Assembly: GCF_019931065.1 (NCBI RefSeq)
Contig: NZ_JAIOUQ010000004.1
Coordinates: 10,950-74,949 of the forward strand
Direction: 5' to 3'
Origin: Methanobacterium spitsbergense
GTDB lineage: Archaea; Methanobacteriota; Methanobacteria; Methanobacteriales; Methanobacteriaceae
Length of the DNA stretch: 64,000 nt
Positions 9,596 to 18,261 of the stretch are shown piece by piece. The notes under the pieces were generated by a model. That model worked only from the letters and a program-made list of their open reading frames with translations. It was not told the DNA's origin and did not search any database. Every line of letters begins with the position of its first letter. The stretch's first letter is position 1. A program made the position numbers and the translations under genes.

Positions 9596-9952
9596 TTAGT
9601 TGGTTTCAGAAACATTGAAGTCACCATTAATTAGTCTCATAATCATGGTTGTAAAGTATCTATGTTGTTTTTGTGAAAATGATAGATTACATTTGGCACA
9701 TAAATGCCATATTTCTCCAGGGTCGCTATTTAATTCATAACTATTCATTTTGGATCTACAATTAGGACATTCCATTGAATCTAAACCAGCATTCCGTTCT
9801 TTTATTCCAATTTCTCCTATAATTCCTTTTGTATTTTTAAACCATTCTAAAAATTCTTTTTTGGGAGTTATTACCAGTTCTAAACTATCAATTTTTTCGA
9901 TGGGTTGCTTTCCAAGAATTTCTGGTTTAAGTTTTGCTTTTATGTCTTTCAT
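9596..9952 (-). CDS. small zinc-ribbon protein of unknown function
   Basis: The 118-residue protein has one zinc-ribbon: CPNC and, about 22 residues later, CAKC, in MECPNCRSKM...WHLCAKCNLSF. The N-terminal half is charged, with no membrane segment. Such ribbons serve in nucleic-acid or protein binding, but nothing here fixes the role. The start overlaps the stop of a 38-codon frame upstream (TAATG), which suggests translational coupling. Similar short ribbon proteins occur at 51.1 and 53.0 kb in this window, but they are not close relatives. Confidence 0.65.
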   Translation of the reverse strand: MKDIKAKLKPEILGKQPIEKIDSLELVITPKKEFLEWFKNTKGIIGEIGIKERNAGLDSMECPNCRSKMNSYELNSDPGEIWHLCAKCNLSFSQKQHRYFTTMIMRLINGDFNVSETN

Positions 9953-10068
9953 TAAAAATCACCAAAGTAAGATCTAGTTGGTGTTGTTGGTGCTTGTAAT
10001 GGTAGAGCATATGAGAATAACGCATACCATAAAAATACTGCATAAAAAAAAGGTGGAATAAATGCCAA
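9952..10068 (-). CDS. possible 38-residue proline-rich membrane peptide
   Basis: The frame from a TTG at 10068 encodes a peptide with IPPFFYAVFLWYALFSYALP followed by APTTP and a RSYFGDF tail. It has one hydrophobic segment and a proline-rich end, and it stops exactly at the start of the zinc-ribbon gene. The composition and coupling look like a gene; the lack of a clear ribosome site and the TTG start are against it. A competing frame from an internal ATG is less protein-like. Function unknown. Confidence 0.4.
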   Translation of the reverse strand: MAFIPPFFYAVFLWYALFSYALPLQAPTTPTRSYFGDF

Positions 10069-10182
10069 TTAAATCTTTAATGTTGAATTAACTAAAATTA
10101 GAATTGAAAACTAAATTTAAACATTTTTTAAATAAGTTAATTAAGAAAATAAAATAATGAATTGGAATCATAAAATTTTTTT

Positions 10183-10374
10183 TTATCTGTGTTTTATTTC
10201 AATTTTATTATTGAAACGATTTTTCAGATATTCTATCATTATTTTATGGTCTTCCAAAGTGGGACTAGGCCCATTATAATACCATGAATGCTTTTTTTGT
10301 TTGTTGTATACCGTTGAAATTTTATCATCTTCTGAGTTTATAACTCGAAGTTTGATATCTATATATAATTTGTA
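10183..10374 (-). pseudogene. 63-codon coding-like remnant without a start codon
   Basis: The frame is open between stops at 10377 and 10183 and reads like protein (KKHSWYYNGPSPTLEDHKIM, EYLKNRFNNKIEIKH), but no ATG, GTG or TTG occurs before an internal methionine near its end, and there is no ribosome site. It is probably the C-terminal remnant of a lost gene. The family is not recognised. Confidence 0.4.
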
Positions 10375-10444
10375 TTACATATTATATAGGTTTTGATATC
10401 GTCAACATAAAATAAATAACTTGAAAAATAAATAGTAACTTAAC

Positions 10445-11119
10445 ATGTCCAAAATAGCTTTTTTAAATAGATTTTATAATGGTGAATTCAATTATCTCTG
10501 TATAAATTTTTATAAACGAAATAAAAAGTTTTTACTCCTCTCAGCAGCCATATATTTTTTAGCATTATTTATTGGCCTGATTATAGGTTATTTCATACCT
10601 GGTTTGATTGAAAATTTCTTGAATAGTGTTGTTAAATCGGACAAACAGTTTGTTATAAAAAATGGGATAAATACATTTTCAATATTCCTGCACAACCTTA
10701 CTTATGGAGTATTTTTCCCCTATACCGCAGGTGTAACAGGAATAATTACAGCAGGAATATTGATACTTAACGGATTCCTATATGGGTCTTTTTTAGGATT
10801 TCTTTCATCTAATATTGGAGGTATTTTAAGTCCCTTAGGAGTGAGTAATCCTGTAGCTTTTCTAATTTACACAATACCACATGGTATATTTGAAACATCT
10901 GGTATTATTGTAGCGGGTGCTGGAGGATTCAAACTTACAAATTTGGTTATTAATATACTAATAGATAAAAAAACAAAAAATGAATGGTATAATGAATTTA
11001 AAGATTCACTAATATTAGTTGTAATTGCAATAATTTTAATTTTAATTGCAGCTATAATTGAAGCCAATATAACACTTCCATTAGGAAATTACATAACACA
11101 TTTGTCTTTAGCAAAATAA
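10445..11119 (+). CDS. SpoIIM/DUF95-family integral membrane protein
   Basis: The protein has 224 residues with about five or six membrane segments: a first one after a basic stretch (FLLLSAAIYFLALFIGLIIG), two in the middle, one around the diagnostic PHGIFE motif (YTIPHGIFETSGIIVAGA) and a C-terminal one (LILVVIAIILILIAAII). The PHG(I)FE signature and layout match the stage II sporulation protein M family, widespread in archaea that do not sporulate. In bacteria SpoIIM belongs to a wall-remodelling complex; the archaeal role is unknown. No partner gene is adjacent. Confidence 0.8.
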   Translation: MSKIAFLNRFYNGEFNYLCINFYKRNKKFLLLSAAIYFLALFIGLIIGYFIPGLIENFLNSVVKSDKQFVIKNGINTFSIFLHNLTYGVFFPYTAGVTGIITAGILILNGFLYGSFLGFLSSNIGGILSPLGVSNPVAFLIYTIPHGIFETSGIIVAGAGGFKLTNLVINILIDKKTKNEWYNEFKDSLILVVIAIILILIAAIIEANITLPLGNYITHLSLAK

Positions 11120-11206
11120 TATCATGATAATCATAAAGTTGAAAATGTTATTGAAAATTAAAAAAAAATATGTTAAAATAGTTTAAAAGTCAATGGAGAA
11201 GATATA

Positions 11207-11497
11207 ATGATTATTGTGACGGCTAAAATGAATTTAAAACCTGGAAAAAAAGATGAATTTATTTTAAAGGCACAAGATTTAATTTGTGCTACCAGATTGG
11301 AAGAAGGTTGTATAAGTTATGGTTTGTATGCAAGTACAGAAAATAAAGATGAACTTGTAATGTTAGAACACTGGGAAGATATTAATTCATTAAACACACA
11401 TATGGAAACAGATCATTTCAAACAATTTGGAAAAATAATAAAACAGTTATTAACAGGAAAAATTGATGTTAAATCATATTCTGTTAAACAAACATAA
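11207..11497 (+). CDS. ABM/YgiN-type small monooxygenase-fold protein
   Basis: The 96-residue protein has the dimeric alpha+beta barrel pattern of the antibiotic biosynthesis monooxygenase family: VTAKMNLKPGKKDEF at the start, EEGCISYGLY in the middle, LVMLEHWED and HMETDHFKQF. Members such as YgiN oxidise quinols or act as small oxygen- or redox-related enzymes without a metal. The ribosome site is GGAGAAG. A quinone-reductase-like flavoprotein gene lies convergently just downstream, a pairing also known from bacteria (YgiN with MdaB). A shared redox role here is inference. Confidence 0.82.
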   Translation: MIIVTAKMNLKPGKKDEFILKAQDLICATRLEEGCISYGLYASTENKDELVMLEHWEDINSLNTHMETDHFKQFGKIIKQLLTGKIDVKSYSVKQT

Positions 11498-11557
11498 TCC
11501 ATTATAACATTAAGGATTAATGCGATTTAAAAGTTTAATTATTAAAATTGTTTCAAC

Positions 11558-12157
11558 TTATAAATTTAAGGGAAATATTGAATTAGTGGTATCTTCTACA
11601 TTTTTTAACCATTTATTTCTTTGTTTTAACGTGCTTGTTACCATTACTCCATAATTTTTACGATGAACATTGTTAATACCGCATAATCCGAAAACACAAT
11701 TTTTCCATATTAGTTCAAGTGGATCTCCAAATACTTTATTTTCCCTTTCGGTTGTTGTGTTTGATGTGTTAAAAATTAATACATTAGCTGCATTTAATAA
11801 GCCTGTTGGTATTCCTTCCCCCAGATCTCCTTCCACAAATTGGTAGGCTACACCGGCACGCATAACTCTGTCAACCCAACCCTTTAAAATTGCAGGCGGC
11901 ATTCCCCACCAGTTAGGATGAACAATTATTATCCCATCAACACTTATAATCTCTTTACAATATTTTTCAACCATTGAATCTGTTTCAGCATTTTTAGGAA
12001 TTTCTTCAAAGGGAAGAGTAGGATTAAAATTTTCAACGTATAAATCATGGAAGATTACATCATATCCATTACTTTTAAGAGTTTTAATAGCTGTATGGGT
12101 AATTGCATGATTAAAACTACCTTCTTTAGGATGTGCTAGAATAACAAGAATTTTCAT
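11558..12157 (-). CDS. flavodoxin-fold NAD(P)H:quinone oxidoreductase family protein
   Basis: The family (MdaB/KefF/NQO1-like) uses FMN or FAD to pass two electrons from NAD(P)H to quinones or similar acceptors. Visible are the N-terminal nucleotide loop ILVILAHPKEGSFNHAI, the HPNWWGMPPAILKGWVDRV motif typical of the family, and the GLLNAANVLIFNTSNTT strand. The length, 199 residues, is normal. It starts with ATG and faces the ABM-protein gene tail to tail. The acceptor in a methanogen is uncertain, since menaquinone is absent; a protective role against oxidants is likely but inferred. Confidence 0.85.
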   Translation of the reverse strand: MKILVILAHPKEGSFNHAITHTAIKTLKSNGYDVIFHDLYVENFNPTLPFEEIPKNAETDSMVEKYCKEIISVDGIIIVHPNWWGMPPAILKGWVDRVMRAGVAYQFVEGDLGEGIPTGLLNAANVLIFNTSNTTTERENKVFGDPLELIWKNCVFGLCGINNVHRKNYGVMVTSTLKQRNKWLKNVEDTTNSIFPLNL

Positions 12158-12471
12158 TTATTTACCTCAATTATAATTTTATTCATTATACAAATTTAAA
12201 TATTTATTTCATTAGTTATCTTGATAAAAAGTATTTATTTATAATCCTTCTATATTTGAGGCTTAATATTGATAATATAATTTGAACTTTAGGCAATCCG
12301 ATTGTCAATAAAAATAAATTCATTATTTATAAGTTTTTTTCACACTCCCCTGTTAAAAACCATCTAAAAGTAGTATAATTAATTTGATAATTTCTAGGTT
12401 TCTTAAATACTTTAATCTTGTATGAACAATTATAATGACAGATAGTTTAAAAAAAATTAATTTGGTAGTTT
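12158..12471. other. 314-bp AT-rich gap, no gene seen
   Basis: It contains the upstream region of the flavoprotein gene and, at its right end, a T-rich run on the minus strand that could end the THUMP gene transcript. Nothing else is recognised. Confidence 0.5.
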
Positions 12472-13014
12472 TTATAATTTTTTTAAGATCATTTCAGGGT
12501 CAAGTATACTTATACCTGTGTTTTCACCAACTACCTCGATCTGAATTACCCAATCTGAATCTGCACCATTAACTTCTAAATTAAATTTTTCAACTAACTC
12601 TTCTGTGACTTTTTCAACCAATTCATCTGAGGAGTTAAAGTACTTTCTTCCCCTTAAATCACATACCACCTTAAAAGAATCTCCTTGAACTACTCGATTA
12701 CTTGCTAAATTACTAACTTGTTCTAATATACTTTCCAAACGAGTTCTAACCACCTTTTCAATAATTACCACTTTAGATATTACAGTAGTGGAAGCATTTG
12801 ATAGTAATTTAACTGCATCTAATGGTTCCATATCCAAATCAATTAAAATAACATTGGGAAAGTTAGATTCTTTAAAATTCAACACTCTTTCTTCATTCTG
12901 GAGTGCCATTTCAATTTCTTCTAGCCCCATTGCTTCTTCACCCGCACCTTCACCTTTCTGTCCTCTAAGGGTTATAAGTAGATTAAATGATTCTGTTGGC
13001 TTGATAAGACTCAC
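12472..13014 (-). CDS. THUMP-domain RNA-binding protein
   Basis: The C-terminal part (about residues 90-178) matches the THUMP domain: FKVVCDLRGRKYFNSSDELV, then VTEELVEKFNLEV and DWVIQIEVVGENTGISIL. THUMP domains bind the acceptor arm of tRNA, so a tRNA-modification role or adaptor role is likely (COG1818-like). The N-terminal part holds FNLLITLRGQKGEG and an acidic stretch. The frame's GTG at 13014 overlaps the only ribosome site (GAGGTGA); an ATC at 13005, 8 nt after AGAGG, fits better and would give 177 residues. It is a stand-alone gene. Confidence 0.82.
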   Translation of the reverse strand: MSLIKPTESFNLLITLRGQKGEGAGEEAMGLEEIEMALQNEERVLNFKESNFPNVILIDLDMEPLDAVKLLSNASTTVISKVVIIEKVVRTRLESILEQVSNLASNRVVQGDSFKVVCDLRGRKYFNSSDELVEKVTEELVEKFNLEVNGADSDWVIQIEVVGENTGISILDPEMILKKL

Positions 13015-13166
13015 CTCTTAATTACTATTATGTTGATGAATGATATTAAAATTTTTGTAAATTTCTCATTATATTTAGAACAAAAGGATATAATAAAAAA
13101 GCAGATAATAATTTGATTCTTAATTTTCTTAAATCAATTATTCTTGTTTATATTTTATAGGTCCAA

Positions 13167-14066
13167 TTAGTAGTGTGCATCTTCCTTGTGAGTCTCTTCA
13201 ATAAATCTTAGGTTAAATATATCTCCAACTTTAAGATCATGATTCATGTATCCAAGTTCCTTCAAAACGGGTATGAATTCCATTGTAGATTTTATGTATT
13301 CATCAGGAACTTTTGCACAATACCGTGGTGAAATATTATATGTTTCACGTACAAATTTCTTATCAACTACACCCATTTCATTGGCAGCAATCTCTGCTGC
13401 TGTATTTGGTACGTTCTGTATAAGGTTGGATGCATCTTCATGTGCCTTTAAAAAACTTGTTATATATTCGGGTGAATTAGATATAAGTTCTTCTTGTACA
13501 ACTATACCGTAGCTTGGATTGTAGGGCCATATTTTATTTGGAGGTATTACTATTTTAGAATTGAATTGGTTTGATGCTACTGTCGCAAGGGATGGTGTTC
13601 CAACACCGGCCTCTATTTCTCCGTCTTGAATTGCATCTGGGATGAAGTCAGCCCACGTGTAATTTTTTATGGAAATATCTCTATTTTTTAAGAGATTGCG
13701 TATGATAACATCATGAATAGAACCTCTTGTAGGTGTTCCTATGGTTTTTCCATTATATTGGTTTAAAACAGATGCAATATCTCCAAGCTCACTGTATGAA
13801 CTGTAAGGTTCATTTGAAATCACAACTGTACCTTCAATATGTCCACCAGCAACACATTTAATTTTCATACCTTGTTCAATACCTATAATAACAGGTGGAA
13901 GCCCTATGTAACCCAGATCAATATCCTCACTTTCTAATGCTTTCATCATTTCAGGGCCTGTTGGAAATAGTTTCCAATTTGTCTCGTCTGAACTTTCAAA
14001 GGAGAATTTTCCACTTTTAAGAATGAATGATGTGTGGTATATTGTTGAGAGGTATCCTATTTTCAT
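13167..14066 (-). CDS. NMT1/TauA-like substrate-binding-fold protein without a signal peptide
   Basis: The protein resembles periplasmic binding proteins for sulfonate, nitrate or thiamine precursors: LSTIYHTSFILKSGKF, GPEMMKALESEDIDLGYIGL, the GKTIGTPTRGSIHDVIIRNLL hinge and a C-terminal helical part. The start, with GGAG 9 nt before the ATG, leaves no signal peptide or lipobox, so it is probably cytoplasmic or an enzyme/sensor derived from the fold. No ABC permease or ATPase is nearby. An 18-bp palindrome 51 bp before the start matches sites in the cysteine block at 18-21 kb, which suggests a link to sulfur supply. The ligand is unknown. Confidence 0.78.
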   Translation of the reverse strand: MKIGYLSTIYHTSFILKSGKFSFESSDETNWKLFPTGPEMMKALESEDIDLGYIGLPPVIIGIEQGMKIKCVAGGHIEGTVVISNEPYSSYSELGDIASVLNQYNGKTIGTPTRGSIHDVIIRNLLKNRDISIKNYTWADFIPDAIQDGEIEAGVGTPSLATVASNQFNSKIVIPPNKIWPYNPSYGIVVQEELISNSPEYITSFLKAHEDASNLIQNVPNTAAEIAANEMGVVDKKFVRETYNISPRYCAKVPDEYIKSTMEFIPVLKELGYMNHDLKVGDIFNLRFIEETHKEDAHY

Positions 14067-14116
14067 AAATTAGCTCCATAATTCTACTATAATTGGTAAA
14101 ATTTTTCTAAATGATT

Positions 14117-14134
14117 ATATAACAATTGTTATAT
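14117..14134. promoter_or_regulatory. perfect 18-bp palindrome, probable sulfur-regulon operator
   Basis: ATATAAC-AATT-GTTATAT is perfectly symmetric and lies 51 bp before the start of the substrate-binding-like gene. The same half-sites TATAAC/GTTATA occur at 18.64-18.72 kb and 20.67 kb near the cys genes and the regulator. Confidence 0.6.
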
Positions 14135-14294
14135 TTAAAGTTGATCTATTAAATACATACTCTAAATCCAATTTAGACTCTTTATCACTCATTTTTATAA
14201 AAACAACAAGATACACATTTAATCATTATTTCAGACATGAAATAGGTTTATTTAGCCCAAATAAATTCAAGATTAATGTTTTATAATATATGGG

Positions 14295-14540
14295 ATGATG
14301 TCACCAATTGTTAAAACTATTGAATACGTCTTTTTTTTAGATAAATGGTTTGCGTTAACACGATTTCTTGAAAATAAGAATGGAGACGGCTTATCACGAG
14401 CAAGGTATATCGAAAACCTCTAATCTGAGCTTAAATTATTAAAAAGGCTGTCTGATGGTCTTTTTTTTGAAATTAAACCAAAGGGTTTATAAAGGATGTT
14501 CAAGTCATTAGAGATAAGTTCACTAAAACGTCATAAATGA
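14295..14540 (+). pseudogene. decayed gene fragment with two in-frame TAA stops, recombinase-like
   Basis: One frame reads as protein across two in-frame TAA codons: SPIVKTIEYVFFLDKWFAL, FLENKNGDGLSRARYIENL, stop, SELKLLKRLSDGLFFEIKPK, stop, then LEISSLKRHK. The pattern of GLSRARYIENL followed by a helical segment recalls the N-terminal core-binding domain of tyrosine recombinases, which is a weak resemblance only. It looks like a dead gene left by a mobile element. It has no clear ribosome site. Confidence 0.4.
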
Positions 14541-14563
14541 AACTTTTATGATGAATTGAACTC

Positions 14564-14578
14564 GGAGGCGATCGAATT
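14564..14578 (+). promoter_or_regulatory. strong ribosome site leading to an ATT start
   Basis: GGAGGCGATC is followed at the usual 7-nt spacing from GGAGG by ATT (14576). No ATG, GTG or TTG lies between the site and the signal-peptide core. Confidence 0.6.
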
Positions 14579-15589
14579 AAGCGAAAAACAATATGCTCAA
14601 TCTTTTTGCTATTGGCTTTTGCACTAATTTTAAATGTAAACGCGTCATCTGCTGCAACAGTTAATAACACAAGCAGCATTAATTCAAACGTGAAAACTGA
14701 TATGTCATCAAGTATGACTCAGATTAGTACAGTTAGTGCATCTGCTAGCAAATCTAGCACAATATCTAATTCAAAAGTTACAACTACTGCATATGCAGTA
14801 AAAAAAACTGATAATACAAAACCTAAAATTAAAGCCATAGATCCAGCGAATAAAGCTGTGAATGTGAAAACAACTAAAACAATTAAAATCACATTCAATG
14901 AAAAAATTAAAGCTGGAACTAAATGGATAGAATTCAAAAACAGCAACGGTAGCAAAATATCATTTAGAACTATTATTAGGGAGAATATACTCTATATAGA
15001 CCCTATTAAAAGTTTATCAAATGGAATTACGTATTCCTTAATTATACACACCGGCAGTATAACTGATACAAGTGGTAACAAGTTATCTTTACAAAGAACA
15101 AAATTTGAAGTAGCAAAAAAACCAATATCAGCAGCATTAGTTAAATACTTAAAACCTACAGCAAATTGCCAATCAACCAACTCGAAAATAAAATCACTAG
15201 CAGCATCGATTACCAAAGGTAAAACATCACAACTCAGTAAAGCATCAGCAATATTCAATTGGGTAAGAAATAATATAAGTTACTCATTTTACTACAACAC
15301 CAGGAAAGGTGCATTGGGAACATTAAGTTCAAGATCAGCTAACTGTGCTGACACAGCACATATAATGGTGGCTCTTGAAAGAGCAGCAGGAATACCAGCA
15401 AGATACAATCATGGAACATGCAGATTTTCTAGTGGACATTACTATGGTCATGTATGGGCCCAAGTATATGTAAATGGTAAATGGTATTATGCCGATGGAA
15501 CCAGCTCTAGAAACTCATTTGGAGTTGTCAAAAATTGGAATACTAAAAACTTTACATTACATGGTATCTATGCATCATTACCATTCTAG
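14576..15589 (+). CDS. secreted transglutaminase-like protein with an Ig-like domain, ATT start
   Basis: Domains in order: a signal peptide ([18 protein letters not shown], cut near SSAA), a Ser/Thr-rich linker, a Big_5/SbsA-type Ig domain from about residue 80 to 170 ([31 protein letters not shown]), and a transglutaminase-like core with Cys in [11 protein letters not shown], His in [13 protein letters not shown] and Asp in YYADGTSS. Such proteins are secreted by Methanobacteriales and may be peptidases or cross-linkers acting on wall material. Starting at TTG 14606 would cut the signal peptide, so ATT at 14576 is preferred. The next gene begins 12 bp after its stop. Confidence 0.85.
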   Translation: MKRKTICSIFLLLAFALILNVNASSAATVNNTSSINSNVKTDMSSSMTQISTVSASASKSSTISNSKVTTTAYAVKKTDNTKPKIKAIDPANKAVNVKTTKTIKITFNEKIKAGTKWIEFKNSNGSKISFRTIIRENILYIDPIKSLSNGITYSLIIHTGSITDTSGNKLSLQRTKFEVAKKPISAALVKYLKPTANCQSTNSKIKSLAASITKGKTSQLSKASAIFNWVRNNISYSFYYNTRKGALGTLSSRSANCADTAHIMVALERAAGIPARYNHGTCRFSSGHYYGHVWAQVYVNGKWYYADGTSSRNSFGVVKNWNTKNFTLHGIYASLPF

Positions 15590-15601
15590 GAGGGGAAATT
15601 T

Positions 15602-15976
15602 ATGATGAAAAAAATCATAGTGGCCTTGGTAATTTTAGTGGCTGTCCTTGGTTTAGGATTCGCAACTATAGGGAATACAGCTAAAAAAAATACAACAAAC
15701 AATACAACAAGTCCAGCAACACAGCAAATTGTAACGAACACTAACAATACAACAGACAACAGTACAAATACAAATATAACTTCTGCAGAAGCTCAGAAAA
15801 TAGCCAGTAAATACATAGCAGTATCAGGTGCTATTGCAGGCACACCAACATTAACTAAACAAAACAACAAATTGGTATACATTGTACCAGTAATAGACAA
15901 TGGAAAAAATGTGGGTGAAATTGATATAGACGCTCAAACAGGTGAAAACCTAGGAGGAGCAGGTGGAGCTCCATAA
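15602..15976 (+). CDS. secreted PepSY-domain protein
   Basis: This 124-residue protein has a signal or anchor segment ([19 protein letters not shown]), a long Asn/Thr-rich linker (residues about 25-58) and one PepSY domain ([43 protein letters not shown]). PepSY domains often inhibit peptidases or bind at the cell surface. It lies directly after the transglutaminase gene with GGAGG 8 nt before the ATG, so it may modulate that enzyme, which is inference. A second PepSY protein is in the pilin-like operon at 36.9 kb. A hairpin terminator follows. Confidence 0.82.
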   Translation: MMKKIIVALVILVAVLGLGFATIGNTAKKNTTNNTTSPATQQIVTNTNNTTDNSTNTNITSAEAQKIASKYIAVSGAIAGTPTLTKQNNKLVYIVPVIDNGKNVGEIDIDAQTGENLGGAGGAP

Positions 15977-15990
15977 GAATCTGTTTTAAG

Positions 15991-16036
15991 TAAAATGGGA
16001 ACTAAAAACTTATGTCCCATTTTATATTTTTTTTTA
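15991..16036 (+). terminator. hairpin plus T-run terminator
   Basis: A perfect 10-bp inverted repeat (TAAAATGGGA at 15991-16000 and TCCCATTTTA at 16015-16024) is followed by nine T. It lies 15 bp after the PepSY stop and would end the transglutaminase-PepSY transcript. Confidence 0.75.
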
Positions 16037-16118
16037 AATTTTAAATATCTTCTATAACATGCAAATATTAAATCTATTTTATTGATTTTTATATTTTATG
16101 AAAAGATCATGAAAGAAA

Positions 16119-16616
16119 TTAGTTCTTCTTGTATTTATTAAAACTTTCAGGAAATCTATTCATTATAAAATCTGTTAAACCCCTATTTTCAAGGTCATGA
16201 ATAACCAGTTCCATAAATTCAATTTGATCTTTAGAATCTTCAACAAATTGGTTCTGTGATTTAATTTGTTTTCTTGCATTGTCAAGCTGGTTTTTAGTGA
16301 CCTGCAATCTGTGAACTAGCTGATTATGTTCTTTTTTTAATTCTTCAAATTTACCAAATTGAAGACTTATGTCCTTAAATTCCAGTTTATTTAATCGTTT
16401 TTCAATGATAATTTTTTCATTAAAAACGTCATGGATCCTTTCATTTGCATATTCAAGTCTTTTTTGGAGTTTTAACACTTCATTATGCTTTATTTTTAAT
16501 TCTTTTTCCAGTTCTTCAGATAAATCATGAGTTTTGTCTGGATCATTTTTTTTAGACTCATTGGTATCCTTCTTGGAAACTGGGCTTAATTTTTCAATTT
16601 GAGAATTTTCTTTCAT
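16119..16616 (-). CDS. coiled-coil protein of unknown function
   Basis: The 165-residue, highly charged protein is almost all heptad-like helix from about residue 30 to 145 (LKLQKRLEYANERIHDVF, LVHRLQVTKNQLDNARKQI), with a disordered Lys/Asp/Ser-rich N-terminus and a short C-terminal tail. It has no cysteine, no membrane segment and no signal peptide. It is probably a dimeric scaffold or tether. It stands alone, and no family is recognised. Confidence 0.65.
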   Translation of the reverse strand: MKENSQIEKLSPVSKKDTNESKKNDPDKTHDLSEELEKELKIKHNEVLKLQKRLEYANERIHDVFNEKIIIEKRLNKLEFKDISLQFGKFEELKKEHNQLVHRLQVTKNQLDNARKQIKSQNQFVEDSKDQIEFMELVIHDLENRGLTDFIMNRFPESFNKYKKN

Positions 16617-16817
16617 TATTTGGACCTTCTCATATCAATTGATATATAATCTATTCTAAGTAACGAGTGTCTTATATAAACAGTTATTATCATTAAAATC
16701 AGAATATAATTATTGGACCTTTTAAATGAAATATATGGTTAATGGAGGGTTATTATTCTTTTTTATTAATGTACAATCTAACTAAATAAAATAAAAAATT
16801 AATATATTACCTGTTTC

Positions 16818-17597
16818 TTATCCATATTCATAGCTATTTTGGTTGTTTTTATAATATTCACTGGTATTAGTGTGGGATTCTTTAAAATCAAAGTTTAATA
16901 AACCTTCATTATAATTATTTTGTAATTCAGTTGCATGACTTAATTCGAAGTTTGTATATGGATTATTCATGTATGGAAAAATCATTCCATAGACCATGTA
17001 TACATACGCTGGAATTAATCCGTACTGTTTTGTTAGTATCTGGAAATATAATGGAAAACCATCACCCTGGACCAGTTGAGGATTATCTGTTCTTGCGTTG
17101 CCATGCCATATTATGGGAATTGGGCCGGTTTGATTATGTTGTTTTGCAAGGGTATTGACATGGTCCATCATCTCATCGTATGTATCGTAAATTTTTCCAT
17201 CGGACATATATTTATATCTACCATCAGGAACTCCGTATAATGCCACTTTAAGAGAATCTATAAAGTTAATTTGGTTTAAACCAGCCGAACCTATTCCCTG
17301 TGTGTCAATAAAGGCCACTTCTATTATATACACATTTCCTTCAGGATAACTTTTGTAGTTTGAACCTCCAGCCATGTGTACTACTAAAGCTGTTGGGGAG
17401 TTTCTTTCTTGTGCTAACTCGGCCAACATTTTTGAATGTGGATGTCCTGGATAAAAGTCTGGATTTAAAAGTTTAACAAATGCCAGCCTTCCTAAAGGTT
17501 CAATTGGGCCATTTGAAACTATTTCGTATGAATAACCTACAGAAATAGCTATAATCGACAGTATAACAACAAGAAATATGATTATCTTTTTTGCCAT
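16818..17597 (-). CDS. membrane-anchored or exported protein of unknown function
   Basis: A single N-terminal hydrophobic segment ([20 protein letters not shown]) precedes an extracytoplasmic part with [46 protein letters not shown] and [17 protein letters not shown]. The C-terminus is Asn/Tyr-rich. The frame extends upstream to a GTG at 17642, but the ATG at 17597 starts a normal signal segment and is preferred; neither has a good ribosome site. The conserved-looking His, Asp and Gly residues could form an active site, but no family is recognised. Confidence 0.6.
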   Translation of the reverse strand: MAKKIIIFLVVILSIIAISVGYSYEIVSNGPIEPLGRLAFVKLLNPDFYPGHPHSKMLAELAQERNSPTALVVHMAGGSNYKSYPEGNVYIIEVAFIDTQGIGSAGLNQINFIDSLKVALYGVPDGRYKYMSDGKIYDTYDEMMDHVNTLAKQHNQTGPIPIIWHGNARTDNPQLVQGDGFPLYFQILTKQYGLIPAYVYMVYGMIFPYMNNPYTNFELSHATELQNNYNEGLLNFDFKESHTNTSEYYKNNQNSYEYG

Positions 17598-17876
17598 CAG
17601 TTTATTTATATACTCAATAAAGATTATATTTACTGTTTTCACACTAACTATTCAATTGAACCTTTGCTAAAGGAATGATATATTACTAAATAGTTTATTA
17701 TCTCATATTATTTCCATTATAATAATAAAACTGTATTCTTGGACCTATATATGAATATAAGTATGATTGATGGGTATTATATATTGAGTTAATTTTTTTA
17801 GCATGAAAAATTTATAATTTATAATTTAGAATTAATATTAAAATTTTAAATTGAAAAATAAAGAAGGGATATCTCT

Positions 17877-18020
17877 TTATTCTGCATATTTTTCAGGATT
17901 TTCATCGAATTCTTTTTTACATCCTGGGGCGCAGAAGTAGTATTTTTTGCCTTTATATTCACTTACCCATTTAGCACTTTTTTCTTCCACATCCATCTTA
18001 CATATAGGGTCTACTGCCAT
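17877..18020 (-). CDS. YHS-domain protein (47 residues)
   Basis: A complete YHS domain is the whole protein: DPICKMDVEE, then YKGKKYYFCAPGCKKEFDEN and PEKY. The three cysteines (CK near the start and CAPGC) are the family's probable metal-binding set, seen in copper- and heavy-metal-related proteins. GGAGG stands 7 nt before the ATG. No metal transporter is adjacent, so the partner is unknown. Confidence 0.85.
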   Translation of the reverse strand: MAVDPICKMDVEEKSAKWVSEYKGKKYYFCAPGCKKEFDENPEKYAE

Positions 18021-18261
18021 ATTTTCTCCTCCAAAAATATTTTAAATTTTTTAAATTCTAAAACAATTAATTCTTTTTCTATTGGTTTGTTCATTTACGC
18101 AATATGTATGAGTTTAATTATAGTATATACTTAAAAATAGATAAAATTTATTATTTTAATATGTTCTAAGAAGAGTTATCATGAAATAGAGGTGAATTTA
18201 AAATTGATTGATCTACAAATATACTATTCCAATGAGGTTGATATTAAATAGTATGTATTAA

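Noticed and set aside
10005..10043. 38-codon frame from the ATG at about 10043 on the minus strand
   Set aside because: It is His/Gln/Tyr-rich and overlaps the more protein-like frame 9952-10068 and the zinc-ribbon gene.
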